The notes under the pieces are model-generated. The model made no database searches. It saw only the letters and a program-made list of their open reading frames with translations, and had not been told where the DNA came from. Positions 10,388 through 19,410 of a stretch of 64,000 nucleotides of DNA are shown one piece after another. Origin of the DNA: Brucella oryzae (GTDB lineage Bacteria; Pseudomonadota; Alphaproteobacteria; Rhizobiales; Rhizobiaceae). The stretch lies in the NCBI GenBank assembly GCA_012103035.1, contig JAAVLL010000003.1, positions 124,001 to 188,000 on the forward strand, given 5' to 3'. Numbering within the stretch: position 1 is the first letter of the stretch; every line of letters starts with the position of its first letter. Made by a program: the position numbers and the translations under genes.

Positions 10388-10747
10388 ATGACCAATTGTA
10401 ATCTGCCTCATCATGCAAATCATGACCATCAGCATGGCCCGAACTGTGGTCACATTGCGGTGAAGCATAATAATCATATCGACTATCTTCACGATGGTCA
10501 TCTGCATCATCCCCATGGTGATCATGTCGACGAACATGTCATCGAAATCAGCGCCACAAATCCAGATGGATGTAAGCCATTGACAGATTCCGTCGGTCAT
10601 GACCACGACCATGTTCACGGGCCAAATTGCGGCCATGAGGCAGTTCCTCATGGTGATCACATCGATTATTTGGTGAATGGGCGTTTGCATCATCAGCATG
10701 GTGACCATTGCGACGATCATGGTCCGCTGGAACTAGGAAGCGCTTGA
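10388..10747 (+). CDS. Histidine-rich putative metal-binding protein
   Basis: 119 residues with two copies of a repeat: a HGPNCGH core, then HIDYL, then LHH and HGDH/D. About a quarter of the residues are histidine, and there is one CGH in each repeat. There is no signal peptide, so it is probably cytoplasmic. It starts 20 bases after the repressor gene behind a good GAGAAGGG ribosome site. Probable role: metal buffer or metallochaperone for the metal sensed by the repressor. The metal cannot be told from sequence. Confidence 0.75.
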   Translation: MTNCNLPHHANHDHQHGPNCGHIAVKHNNHIDYLHDGHLHHPHGDHVDEHVIEISATNPDGCKPLTDSVGHDHDHVHGPNCGHEAVPHGDHIDYLVNGRLHHQHGDHCDDHGPLELGSA

Positions 10748-10790
10748 GTTCAGATCAAAGCAATTTATGCTTATAGGCAAGAAATCTTAA

Positions 10791-10824
10791 AAGCGCCGTG
10801 CGCCCGGAGGGTCGCACGGCGCTT
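10791..10824 (+). terminator. Strong stem-loop terminator after the His-rich gene
   Basis: A 12-base perfect stem (AAGCGCCGTGCG / CGCACGGCGCTT) with a 10-base loop lies about 45 bases after the stop codon. Only a weak T stretch follows, so termination may be partial. Confidence 0.65.
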
Positions 10825-10949
10825 GATATTGTTCAGATAATAATCGCGTTCAAAAATCCTTTTCATGTTTCGCGTTTCTGCCTTGAGGTTCTTCACATGC
10901 GGGGCAAACCATGGCTGAGTGCTGCTGTTCGATCCGACCAATTGGGCGT

Positions 10950-11566
10950 CCTCTGCTGGAGGTGCGCAAGGGCGAATGATGGGCCGTGCCGTTGGCTATG
11001 GACGAAGCCCGGATGACATCGTCATCCTGCCAGGTATCAGCGCAGCGATTGGATCCACAACGAGAGAAACAGAATTGGTCTGGGAAGAGCTCGAGGCTTT
11101 AACCAGCACGGTGGTTGGCCTGACACGTCTTTCGGCGAGGTTTGCCGGCCATGATCTTAGTGGCGTCCCGCTTGATCGGCCGCTGACAACGAACGATTTT
11201 CCTGATCTCAATGAGGTGGAGGCCTCGAAAAGCCGCGTGATCGGCTACATCGACATGACGCTCAGAGAAAGCCTGCACTTAGGCAGTTGCTTCGGAAATT
11301 GGCTGGTGCGCGGCGACACTTCGTTGCAACAGGAACGCCAAAACAGGTCGCTGACACCATCGAAGACTGGTTCAAAACCGGAGCCGCTGATGGTTTCAAC
11401 GTGATGCCCCATCTTCAACAGCCAGCTTGCATTGTTCGCGGAGGAAGTCGTTCCAGTCCTTCAGAAGCGCGGTCTGTTCCGTAAAGAATACGAAGGGAGC
11501 ACGCTACGGTCGCATTTTGGCCTCGGCGCTGTTGTGCGGCCTCAACAGCTCGCAAGGTCTGCTTAG
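10950..11566 (+). pseudogene. 5'-truncated NtaA/DmoA-type flavin-dependent monooxygenase
   Basis: Only the C-terminal part of a bacterial luciferase-like monooxygenase is present. Visible parts are GYGRSPDDIVILPGISAAIG, LSGVPLDRPLTTNDFPDLNE, then after a frame change near 11290 LLRKLAGARRHFVATGTPKQ and [19 protein letters not shown]. The ending is [18 protein letters not shown]. Family members are about 440 residues and have the flavin-binding N-terminal half, which is absent here. The gap has no start codon or remnant upstream, so this is a real truncation and not only a sequence error. Confidence 0.75.
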
Positions 11567-11946
11567 CTGTTGATTGCCGCGCTGAAATGCCTGACATATG
11601 ACTGCATAGTCCGACCACGGTTCGCGCGCAAACAACCTTGGAGAACCAACTGTCATCACGGGGTCAACAACATCGTGCTGAACATGACCTCGCCGAAATT
11701 CGCCCATGCTATGCGGTTCGCACTGACTCAAGATGATTTCGCTCTTCCGCGCGGCAGAGCATGGTAATCCCGGTTCTGAACGTTGTGGTGGGTGCTTGAG
11801 CTTCCATTCGTGCGTTGGACCAGATTTTGAACAGGTTCCAGATTGCGGTGTTGTCATTTCCTTTCGGAGCCAAGGCGGCTCCAAAAGGAAACAGATCGTC
11901 GCAGGTCAGGCCGTAGCCTTATGGTCCGCGCCTTCGGCCAGCGTTT
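11567..11946. other. Region without a convincing gene
   Basis: About 380 bases between the monooxygenase remnant and the queH-linked fragment. Open frames on both strands lack recognisable motifs. The only structure seen is an inverted repeat at 11856-11887 (TTCCTTT..GGAGCC / GGCTCC..AAGGAA), which could end transcription from the minus strand or mark an old insertion boundary. Confidence 0.5.
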
Positions 11947-12132
11947 TCAGCAGGCCGCAAGCACCATGTTGTTGATAGCGCCGATCCAGCCGCGCCGCTC
12001 GGGATTGATCTCGCCGTCCGGCCAGAAGGCGACCCGCTCGCCCACCGTGCTGGCCAAAAGATCGAAAATGCCCTCGACGCTATCGGCGGGGATGCCGCCG
12101 GAGAACATGACGTTCTGGCATAGCTGACACAT
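11947..12132 (-). pseudogene. Short fragment resembling the N-terminus of a MetE-like/UROD-superfamily protein
   Basis: 61 residues: [20 protein letters not shown], then [20 protein letters not shown]. The sequence 'PDGE..-ER-GWI' resembles the start of uncharacterised proteins related to cobalamin-independent methionine synthase. Those proteins run to 350 or more residues, so this copy is cut after about 60. It begins 43 bases after the queH stop and would be co-transcribed under the same cobalamin riboswitch. Assignment is tentative. Confidence 0.35.
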
Positions 12133-12174
12133 TTGGTCTTTTGTTGAAGAAGCGATACAGGCAATCTTCGGCCT

Positions 12175-12835
12175 TTAAGCTGAAGACTCGTTATTGCCGT
12201 AATAGAGTTTGCCGAGTTGGATGGGACCGCGTCCTGACTGCGGCGGTGGATATTCGTGTCACGCAAGGAATAAACGCAGTCGCAATATTCTTGCTGGTAG
12301 AATTCCTCGCGCTTGGAAATCTCGATCATCCGGGCAGAGCCGCCGCCTTTACGCCAGTTATAGTCCCAATAGGACAGGCCCTCGTAGGGTGCCGCGGCGC
12401 GTTTGCCGCAATCGTTGATCTGCGCCATGTTTTTCCAGCGCGAGATGCCGAGCGACGAAGTCATCATCGGAAAACCGTTCTCATGGGCATAAAGGGCGGT
12501 CCGTTCGAAGCGCATGTCAAAACACATGGTACAACGAATGCCGCGTTCCGGTTCCCATTCCATTCCCTTTGCTCGGGCGAACCAGTTGTCCTTGTCATAA
12601 TCGGCATCAATGAACGCAACGCCGTGTTTTTCGGCAAAGCGGATATTCTCGTCCTTGCGCAGTAGATATTCCCGCTCGGGGTGGATATTGGGATTGTAGA
12701 AGAAAATCGTATAGTCGATGCCGGAGGCCAGCATTGCTTCCATCACTTCGCCGGAGCAGGGGCGCAACAGGAGTGCAGGAGCACTCTCTTCTCGTCGCCG
12801 GGCAGGGTCAATTCGGGGCTTTGAACTTCCATCAT
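12175..12835 (-). CDS. queH: Epoxyqueuosine reductase QueH (DUF208), cobalamin-independent, frameshifted
   Basis: About 220 residues. It begins [13 protein letters not shown] and carries the N-terminal CC motif ([17 protein letters not shown], restored across a shift near 12755). Downstream are [38 protein letters not shown] and [12 protein letters not shown], giving the paired cysteines that bind the iron-sulfur and metal centre. It ends [14 protein letters not shown]. QueH reduces epoxyqueuosine in tRNA to queuosine without B12, replacing cobalamin-dependent QueG. It lies directly behind a cobalamin riboswitch, so it should be made only when B12 is scarce. Confidence 0.9.
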
Positions 12836-12852
12836 CGCGACACACCTTAAAG

Positions 12853-12875
12853 CCGGCCGCAGGCATAGCGGCCGG
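12853..12875 (-). terminator. Expression-platform hairpin between riboswitch and queH
   Basis: On the minus strand the stem CCGGCCGC / GCGGCCGG with a 7-base loop is followed by CTTTAAGGTGTG. It lies 18 bases before the queH start and next to the AAGGTG ribosome site. It can act as a terminator or ribosome-site block when cobalamin is bound; the T run is short, so translational control is possible. Confidence 0.6.
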
Positions 12876-12974
12876 ATAAACGAACAAACGCTCCGTATCA
12901 ATCAATGTACGAAGCGACGGTATCACCCTTACGGAAAGGCCGCTCCTGACACGCTGCCCGCAGTCAGAACAGGT

Positions 12975-13165
12975 GAACGATCCGGGCAGGTTTCCTGACT
13001 TGCGGTTCTTCGCTCTTCCCGGCGTACTGTGCGCCAGTGGCATATCGGGTTGGCTCGCCGTCTACAGTTGCGGGAGCAGCTCCGGATTTGGACATGGCCC
13101 TGACCGGATTCCCTTTACCTGGAGTTTCCTCCGGCACCTAGATCATTATGAGAAACAGCACAAGC
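12975..13165 (-). promoter_or_regulatory. Cobalamin riboswitch upstream of queH
   Basis: Read on the minus strand it contains the conserved pieces of the cobalamin aptamer in order: GGGAATCCGGTC near 13110, GCTGCTCCCGCAACTGTAGA, the GCCACTG box near 13035, and the B12 box AAGTCAGGAAACCTGCC at about 12983-12999. The aptamer represses downstream genes when adenosylcobalamin binds. A GC-rich hairpin and queH follow. Edges are approximate. Confidence 0.9.
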
Positions 13166-13374
13166 GCCAGCGACTGTCAATTTCAATCGTTAGGCCATGC
13201 TGTCTGGCTGAGTTTACCTACCTGCGCGACCTAATGCCGATAATGCATGTAAGGTGGGCGGGTGGGAAATGCAGGCGCGAAGAATTCAATTTCTTCGTCT
13301 ATAACTTAAAGATATAAACATTTCTTTATGTGCTCTTGACATTATGTGCCCGATGCATGAAGAGTAACGATGCT

Positions 13375-13560
13375 TAGGTTCTCCGGTTGTCGCTTTTGAC
13401 ATGCCGGGGCTAAGAGGAAGTCGGTGCCCCGTCTCATTCGGGAAAGCCGGCGCTGCCCCCGCAACTGTAAGCGGTGAGCGGATGTCCAGAATGTCACTGG
13501 GGTTTAACCCGGGAAGACGGACGAAAGCTATGACCCGCGAGCCAGGAGACCTGCCTTTGC
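13375..13560 (+). promoter_or_regulatory. Cobalamin riboswitch upstream of the mesX-mesD operon
   Basis: Contains CGGTGCCCCGTCTCATTCGG, GGGAAAGCCGGCGCTGCCCC with GCAACTGTAAGCGG, and the B12 box GAGCCAGGAGACCTGCC at 13539-13555. These are the core elements of the cobalamin aptamer. It faces away from the queH riboswitch, the two aptamers being about 210 bases apart with their promoters between. A TTGACA at 13336-13341 is a possible -35 element. Confidence 0.92.
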
Positions 13561-13602
13561 AAAATAACGTCCACGGGCGGGGTGTCCCGGTGTGCCGTAG
13601 CG

Positions 13603-13663
13603 AAGGCCGCGTAGCGGTCTTTATTGCTATGCGTTCGCTGACCCATGCCCCCAACTTTTGGGG
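13603..13663 (+). promoter_or_regulatory. Expression-platform hairpins before mesX
   Basis: Two stem-loops follow the aptamer. AAGGCCGC-GTA-GCGGTCTT with TTATT at 13603-13625 looks like a small terminator. CCCCAA-CTT-TTGGGG at 13649-13663 abuts the GGGGTGAG ribosome site seven bases before the ATG at 13670 and could hide it. Both could be used when cobalamin is bound. Confidence 0.55.
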
Positions 13664-13669
13664 TGAGTC

Positions 13670-14717
13670 ATGTCTCAAACCGCAACTCCAGTCGCCGCAA
13701 AAGGCGGGTCACTTGTCGATTACCAGGAAATCACGGGGCATAACGACATTACGTTTCGCCTCAAGTCCCTTCGTTTTGACGAAAACTATCACCCCTCAGA
13801 CACCACGCGTATCACGACCAACTTTGCTAATTTGGCCCGAGGGGAGAATCGCCAAGAGAACCTCCGTAATGCTCTGAGGATGGTCGACAATCGGTTCAAC
13901 GCTTTGGCGCATTGGGATAATCCGAAGGCGATCGTTATTCTGTGGAACTTGAAATCATTTCGGTCGAAATCAATATCGATGCGGAAGGCAATAGGGATGC
14001 TTTCCCACTGATTGAAATTCTGAAAACGAATATCGTCGATCGGAAGACAAATGAACGCATCGAAGGCATTGTTGGGAACAACTTCTCTTCTTATGTTCGA
14101 GATTACGACTTTAGCGTCGTTCTGCCCGACTATAACAAGGAACGCTCCACGTTCAGCGTTCCAGAGAACTTCGGCGATCTGCATGGGAAACTATTCAAAT
14201 GTTTCCTTAACTCAAATGCATACAATGAGCATTTTCGGAAACCACCAGTTATCTGCTTAAGCGCTTCAAGCAGTAAGACCTATCACCGGACTGGTAATTA
14301 CCATCCGGTGCTGGGCGCAGAATATCAGCAAAACGAATTATCTTTGACTGATCAATATTTTCAAAAATGGGATTGCAGGTACGCTTCTTCATGCCGCCAA
14401 ACAGTGTTGCGCCTTTCGCTTTCTATTTTGTTGGCAACCTCCTTGATGACTATACCAATCTTGAGCTTATTGGCACAATCAGCACGATGGAAACTTTTCA
14501 GAAGATCTATCGGCCCGAGATTTACAATGCCAATTCGGTAGCTGGGGCTTGCTTTCAGCCAAGCCTGAAACACGAAGACTATTCACTGACACGCATTGTC
14601 TATGATCGCGAAGAGCGAAGCCGACTGGCCGTTGAGCAGGGACGATTCGCTCAGGAACAATTCATGACGCCGTATAAGACCGTCCTGGAGCAATGGTCTG
14701 CCAATTACACCCTTTGA
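13670..14717 (+). CDS. mesX: DUF1852 protein, MesX-type partner of methionine synthase MesD (frameshifted)
   Basis: About 348 residues in three frames. It begins MSQTATPVAAKGGSLVDYQE. Characteristic stretches are ITFRLKSLRFDENYHPSDTT, RITTNFANLARGENRQENLR, ISVEINIDAEGNRDAFPLIE and NYHPVLGAEYQQNELSLTDQ. Missing bases near 13927 and 14373 break the frame. DUF1852 proteins occur next to short MetE homologues, and one was shown by genetics to be needed for folate-independent methionine synthesis by MesD. No known fold or cofactor motif is visible, and its reaction is unknown. First gene of a four-gene operon under a cobalamin riboswitch. Confidence 0.85.
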
Positions 14718-14743
14718 TGAGCCAAAAGATAAGGTTACCTATC

Positions 14744-15769
14744 ATGAAAAGACTATTGCCTACGTCGACCGCTGGCAGTTTGCCAAAGCCTTCCTGGCTT
14801 GCAGAACCTGAGAAGCTTTGGTCCCCATGGAAGCTGCAAGATGATAAATTGATCGAGGGCAAACGGGATGCCTTGCGTTTGGCACTATATGATCAGCAGC
14901 AGGCGGGCATTGATATCGTTAGTGACGGCGAACAGACGCGTCAGCATTTTGTCACGACATTTATCGAGCACCTTGATGGTGTTGACTTTGAAAAGCGTGA
15001 AACGGTCAGAATCCGCAATCGTTATGATGCCAGTGTGCCGACAGTCGTTGGCGCTGTGTCTCGGCCGAAGCCGGTTTTTGTTGAAGACGCCAGGTTTTAC
15101 GTAAACAAACTGCTCAGCCGATCAAGTGGGCTCTTCCGGGTCCAATGACCATGATCGATACTCTTTATGATGTTCACTATAAAAGCCGCGAGAAGTTGGC
15201 GTGGGAGTTCGCGAAGATACTCAATGAAGAAGCTAAAGAACTGGAGGCTGCTGGCGTCGATATCATCCAGTTCGATGAGCCTGCGTTCAATGTGTTCTTT
15301 GACGATGTCAATGATTGGGGTGTTCCTACCCTTGAGAAGGCAATCGAAGGTCTCAAATGCGAAACGGCCGTTCATATTTGCTATGGATACGGAATTAAGG
15401 CCAACACTGATTGGAAAAAGACACTTGGTTCTGAGTGGCGACAGTATGAGGAATCTTTCCCAAGCTGCAAAAGTCCAACATCGACCTGATCTCGCTGGAA
15501 TGTCAAAACTCACATGTTCCGATAGATTTGATTGAACTTCTCCGAGGCAAGAAGGTGATGGTCGGGGCTATTGATGTTGCGACCCAAACCGTTGAGACTC
15601 CGAGGAAGTTGCCAACACTCTGCGAAAAGCACTTCAGTTTGTTGATGCTGACAAGCTTTATCCCTGCACCAATTGCGGGATGGCTCCGCTGCCGCGACAA
15701 GTAGCACGCGGCAAATTAAGTGCATTGGGTGCAGGTGCTGAAATCATCAGAAGAGAGCTTTCGGCATAA
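14744..15769 (+). CDS. mesD: Core-MetE methionine synthase, MesD type (frameshifted)
   Basis: About 342 residues, only the C-terminal catalytic half of classical MetE (about 750). It starts KRLLPTSTAGSLPKPSWLAE, with SDGEQTRQHFVTTFIEHLDG and DIIQFDEPAFNVFF. Zinc ligands are visible: His and Cys in AVHICYGYG, Glu in SLECQNSHV and Cys in YPCTNCGMAPLPRQVARGKL. Without the N-terminal half the enzyme lacks the folate tail-binding module, so the methyl donor is probably not 5-methyl-THF-polyglutamate. Frames change near 15110, 15465 and 15600. It transfers a methyl group to homocysteine without B12, matching its control by a cobalamin riboswitch. Confidence 0.88.
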
Positions 15770-15795
15770 TCCTTGCTGAATGACATGAGGCCGAC

Positions 15796-16293
15796 ATGAA
15801 CGTTATGAACCACCGCTTCGAAAATGTAGATAAAACTGCGTTTCGTAATGGCATGTCGCGCCTCGGCTCCGCCGTCAGCGTTGTTACAACGATATATGAA
15901 GGCAAGAGATACGGCTTTACAGCTTCAGCAGTCTGTAGCGTTAGCGATACACCAGCAACACTTCGTCTGTCTCAATCGCGGAAGCTCTTGCTTTCAAGCC
16001 TTTGAACGTGCCCGCCACCTCTGCGTCAACACGCTTATGCCAGGGCAGGAGGACATCTCAGACCACTTTGGCGGAAGACTTCCAACGAAAGACCGTTTTG
16101 CGATAGGAATTGGCGGGAAGGTCTGACGGGTACTCCGGTCTTGGAAAACGCGTCTGTCAGCTTTGAGTGCGAACTGACCAATGCGGTTGATGAGGCAACG
16201 CATCGCATCTTCTTCGGGCGCGTGATCGATATTCGTGAACACGAGGAACAGGCAACACTGCTCTATTGCATGCGTCGCTATCTCAATGGCTAG
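15796..16293 (+). CDS. Flavin reductase-like protein (frameshifted)
   Basis: About 165 residues with the flavin_reduct fold: FRNGMSRLGSAVSVVTTIYE, then GKRYGFTASAVCSVSDTPAT. After a shift near 15975 come CLNRGSSCFQAFERARHLCV and near the C-terminus FECELTNAVDEATHRIFFG. Such proteins supply reduced FMN or FAD to a monooxygenase. Within this operon the partner would be MesX or MesD, which fits the reported oxygen requirement of the MesD system. Other donors cannot be excluded. Confidence 0.8.
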
Positions 16294-16333
16294 CCAGCTG
16301 ATACGAGGGCTCCCTTAATCCCAGAGTTTCTGA

Positions 16334-17187
16334 ATGCATCCCGCAAAGTCCCATCCTGTTTGTCCTCTGCCTGCTTCAATTGAAATTCTGCCCAGGCAAA
16401 TACCGACAAGCGATCAGCTCAGAGCGTTGCTGCCCTCAGGCACGCTTGTTTATCTGGCCGACGTTGGAGCGCCAAGAACGAATGCCGAAATGCTGGTCGC
16501 CGCGCAGCGCCTACGAGAGGTAGGCTGCATTCCGGTGCCTCATGTTGCAGCACGGCGGATCAAAAGTCGCGAAGCTTTGGAGAGGCGCATAAAGGAACTT
16601 ACAGAACTGGCTGGGGTGAACAATGTTCTTGTGGTTGGCGGTAGTCTCGCCACGCCTTTAGGTCCGTATAAAAGCACAATGGATATTTTTGAAACCGGAA
16701 TCATAGACCGGTTTGGCATTAAGGATGTTTCTATCTGCGGACATCCGGAGGGAAGTCCGGATTTCACAGAGGTATCGGCGATCGAAGCTCTCAGGCAAAA
16801 GCAGGCATTTGCTGAGCGAACCGGCGCGCGTCTGCGTATCGTGACGCAATTCTGCTTCGATCCCGCCCGTGCCTTAGCTTGGGCGGCAAGCCTAGCAAAA
16901 GTCGGTGTCGATCTTCCTGTCCATATTGGTGTGGCAGGCCCGGCTAAGTTTGCCACGCTGATCAGGTATGCAACACTTTGCGGCGTTGGAAACCCCTGTC
17001 GATGCTGACAAGAAGCGCGGGCAATATCATGTCGCTCGCGACCGGCTACTCGCCAGAAACCTTTGTTTTGCCGATCGAGAAAGAACTGGCAACTCTTGCT
17101 CGACCGACTATATCGCAGTTGCATATATTTCCGTTCGGTAGCCTCGAAAATGCGTTAAGCTGGCTGCGCAGGCGGGGATCTTGGTAA
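16334..17187 (+). CDS. Methylenetetrahydrofolate reductase-like protein (one frameshift)
   Basis: About 284 residues. MTHFR-like TIM-barrel motifs are VGCIPVPHVAARRIKSREAL, NNVLVVGGSLATPLGPYKST, ISICGHPEGSP-like DVSICGHPEGSPDFTE, RIVTQFCFDPARALAWAASL and LPVHIGVAGPAKFATLIRYA. The frame shifts near 16995 and the protein ends NALSWLRRRGSW. MetF enzymes reduce methylene-THF to methyl-THF with FAD. Its place as last gene of the MesD operon is curious because core-MetE should not use methyl-THF in the classical way; it may act on another C1 carrier. Confidence 0.8.
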
Positions 17188-17257
17188 ACCGACCTCCTAA
17201 GCACCGGGAATATCGTTCTACAGGTTCGCGAATTTATGGAGCTGGTCGACGCCCTCG

Positions 17258-17286
17258 CGGCTTCCCGTATATTTTGCGGGAAGCCG
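17258..17286. terminator. Stem-loop between convergent MTHFR-like and prpB genes
   Basis: A perfect 10-base inverted repeat (CGGCTTCCCG / CGGGAAGCCG) with a 9-base AT-rich loop, placed between two genes that converge. No long T run on either side, so it is a probable but not certain bidirectional terminator. Confidence 0.5.
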
Positions 17287-17296
17287 TCAAGTGCTG

Positions 17297-18211
17297 TCAG
17301 ACAGAAGCAGGTTCCGGCACAATGGTTTTCACGATGGAGGCGTCGAGGGCCTCGTAATCTGCAAGACCGATTGTGTCATAAAGCTCTGCACGTGTTTGCA
17401 TGTCTCCGAGGACAGACTTTGTCGATCCTTCCACCTTGAGCGTATCGTAGAGCCGTTCTTGCGCTTTGTTGGCGATCGCAGCGAGGAAACGGGCCAGATG
17501 ATCATCCGATATCCCATTTCTTCGAATTCGGATGCCGTAAAGAATGGCGTTCTTCCGAATTCGGTCATATTTGCCAGAAGAGGCACCCCGGGCATTCGGC
17601 GGGCAAACTCGCGAAACATATCGGCATTGGTCAGCGCTTCCGGAAGATGGCATCCGCACCCGCTTCCAAATAGAGCTTGGCGCGCGCCACAGCGCCGTCG
17701 ATACCTTCGCTTGCTGCGGCATCGGTGCGAGCGATCAGGTACAGATGGCGACGCGCTTTGGCGGCAGCGGCGACTTTTGCAGCCATATCATGCGCGTCTG
17801 CGAGTTTTTATCGTTGAGATGGCCGCATTTCTTTGGAAGCAATTGGTCTTCTATATGAACTGCACCGGCACCGGCATCTTCGAACGTGCGTACCATATGC
17901 ATGACATTGAGCGCTTCACCATAGCCAGTGTCACCATCGACAAGCAAAGGCAATCCACTTGCCCGTGCGATCTGGCGGATGAAGAAGGAAACCTCATCCA
18001 CTGTAATCATGCCGAGGTCCGGTATTCCCATCGAGGCGGTCATGGCAGCTCCAGAGAGGTAAAGCCCGACAAAGCCCGCCTTTTTAGCCTGAAGGGCCGC
18101 CATTCCGTTATGCGCACCAGGTAGCTGGAGAATAGATCGCTGATCCAGAAGTTTTCTGAAACGTATGCCAGCGGGTTCTGAAGCGAGATCAGATGCAACA
18201 AGATAAGTCAT
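17297..18211 (-). CDS. prpB: 2-Methylisocitrate lyase (frameshifted)
   Basis: About 304 residues. Isocitrate-lyase-family motifs are [37 protein letters not shown] (Mg-binding Asp), [18 protein letters not shown] with the catalytic KKCGH, and [20 protein letters not shown]. The C-terminus is [18 protein letters not shown]. Frame changes near 17790, 17650 and 17480. It splits 2-methylisocitrate to pyruvate and succinate, the last step of the methylcitrate cycle. Ten bases downstream of prpC. Confidence 0.9.
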
Positions 18212-18220
18212 GATAATTCC

Positions 18221-19389
18221 TTAGGCGGCATGTGGTTGAGGAACACGGGAAGTGCCGCGACGCTCAATAGGAATGAAGGCTTTGTTCTCAGGGCCGACAT
18301 AGTTTGCCGAGGGGCGGATAATCTTGTTGTCGACACGTTGTTCGATGACATGGGCGGCCCAGCCCGAGGTCCGCGCAATGACGAACAGGGGGTGAACATG
18401 GCTGTCGGAACACCAAGCAGATGATATGAGACCGCACTGAACCAATCGAGATTGGCGAACATGTTCTTGGTGTCCGCCATTGTCTTTTCGATGCGGTCTG
18501 CAATGTCGTACATGCGCGTTGAGCCTGCTTCGTTTGAAAGGCTGAGCGCTATCTTCTTGATGACTTCATTGCGTGGATCGGCAACCGTATAGACAGGATG
18601 GCCAAAACCGATAATGACTTCCCTGGCCTCCACGCGACGGCGAATGTCTGCCTCTGCTTCGTCAGGGTGGCTGTAACGCTTCTGGATTTCGAAGGCCACT
18701 TCATTGGCCCCGCCATGTTTCGGGCCGCGTAGAGCGCCGATTGCGCCAGCAATTGCAGAATACATATCCGAACCTGTTCCGGCGATGGAGCGTGCCGTGA
18801 AGGTCGAGGCGTTGAATTCGTGTTCCGCATACAGGATCAACGAGGCATGCATGGCTTGTACATGAGAGGCACCCGGTGACGTCCCATGCAGGAGGTGTAG
18901 GAAATGCCCGCCAATCGAGTCATCGTCAGTCTCGACATCGACACGACGGCCATTATGCGCAAAATGATGCCAGTACAGCAACATTGAACCGAGAGAAGCC
19001 AGAAGGCGGTCCGCAATATCGCGTGCGCCCGAATGATTATGGTCCGAGGCTTCAGGAAGAACGCAACCAAGCGCTGACACGCCTGATCGCAGAACATCCA
19101 TCGGATGAGTGGCTGCGGGCAATAGTTCAAGCGTGCGTTTTACGACATCAGGCAATCCACGAAGGGATTTGAGCTTTGCCTTGTAAGCGAGAAGTTCTGT
19201 GCGGGTGGGCAGATCACCATGAATGAGGAGATAAGCGATTTCTTCAAATTCGCAGGTTTCGGCCATGTCGAGAATGTCATAGCCTCGATAATGCAGATCA
19301 TTGCCTGTCCGCCCGACTGTGCAAAGTGCCGTATTTCCGGCCACAACACCGGAAAGAGCCACAGACTTCTTGGGTTTTGGTGTAGTCAT
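18221..19389 (-). CDS. prpC: 2-Methylcitrate synthase (one frameshift near the C-terminus)
   Basis: About 390 residues starting [20 protein letters not shown]. Citrate-synthase-fold motifs are [40 protein letters not shown] (catalytic His region) and [20 protein letters not shown]. One lost base near 18400 (in [20 protein letters not shown]) moves the end into another frame, where it closes as [16 protein letters not shown]. It condenses propionyl-CoA with oxaloacetate. Middle gene of the prp operon. Confidence 0.92.
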
Positions 19390-19410
19390 GTTCCATTCCT
19401 CCCGTAATGT

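Noticed and set aside
10361..10720. Methionine-rich open frame on the minus strand
   Set aside because: It is the reverse complement of the His-rich gene: CAT/CAC codons read as ATG/GTG. No ribosome site or independent evidence.
10388..10747. Repeats in the His-rich gene as a CRISPR array
   Set aside because: Only two coding repeats with protein-level similarity; no regular spacer pattern or cas genes anywhere in the window.
11919..13043. A 374-residue minus-strand frame starting inside the riboswitch
   Set aside because: Its first 80 residues cover aptamer and hairpin sequence. The QueH start at 12835 with SCCAP restored is better supported.
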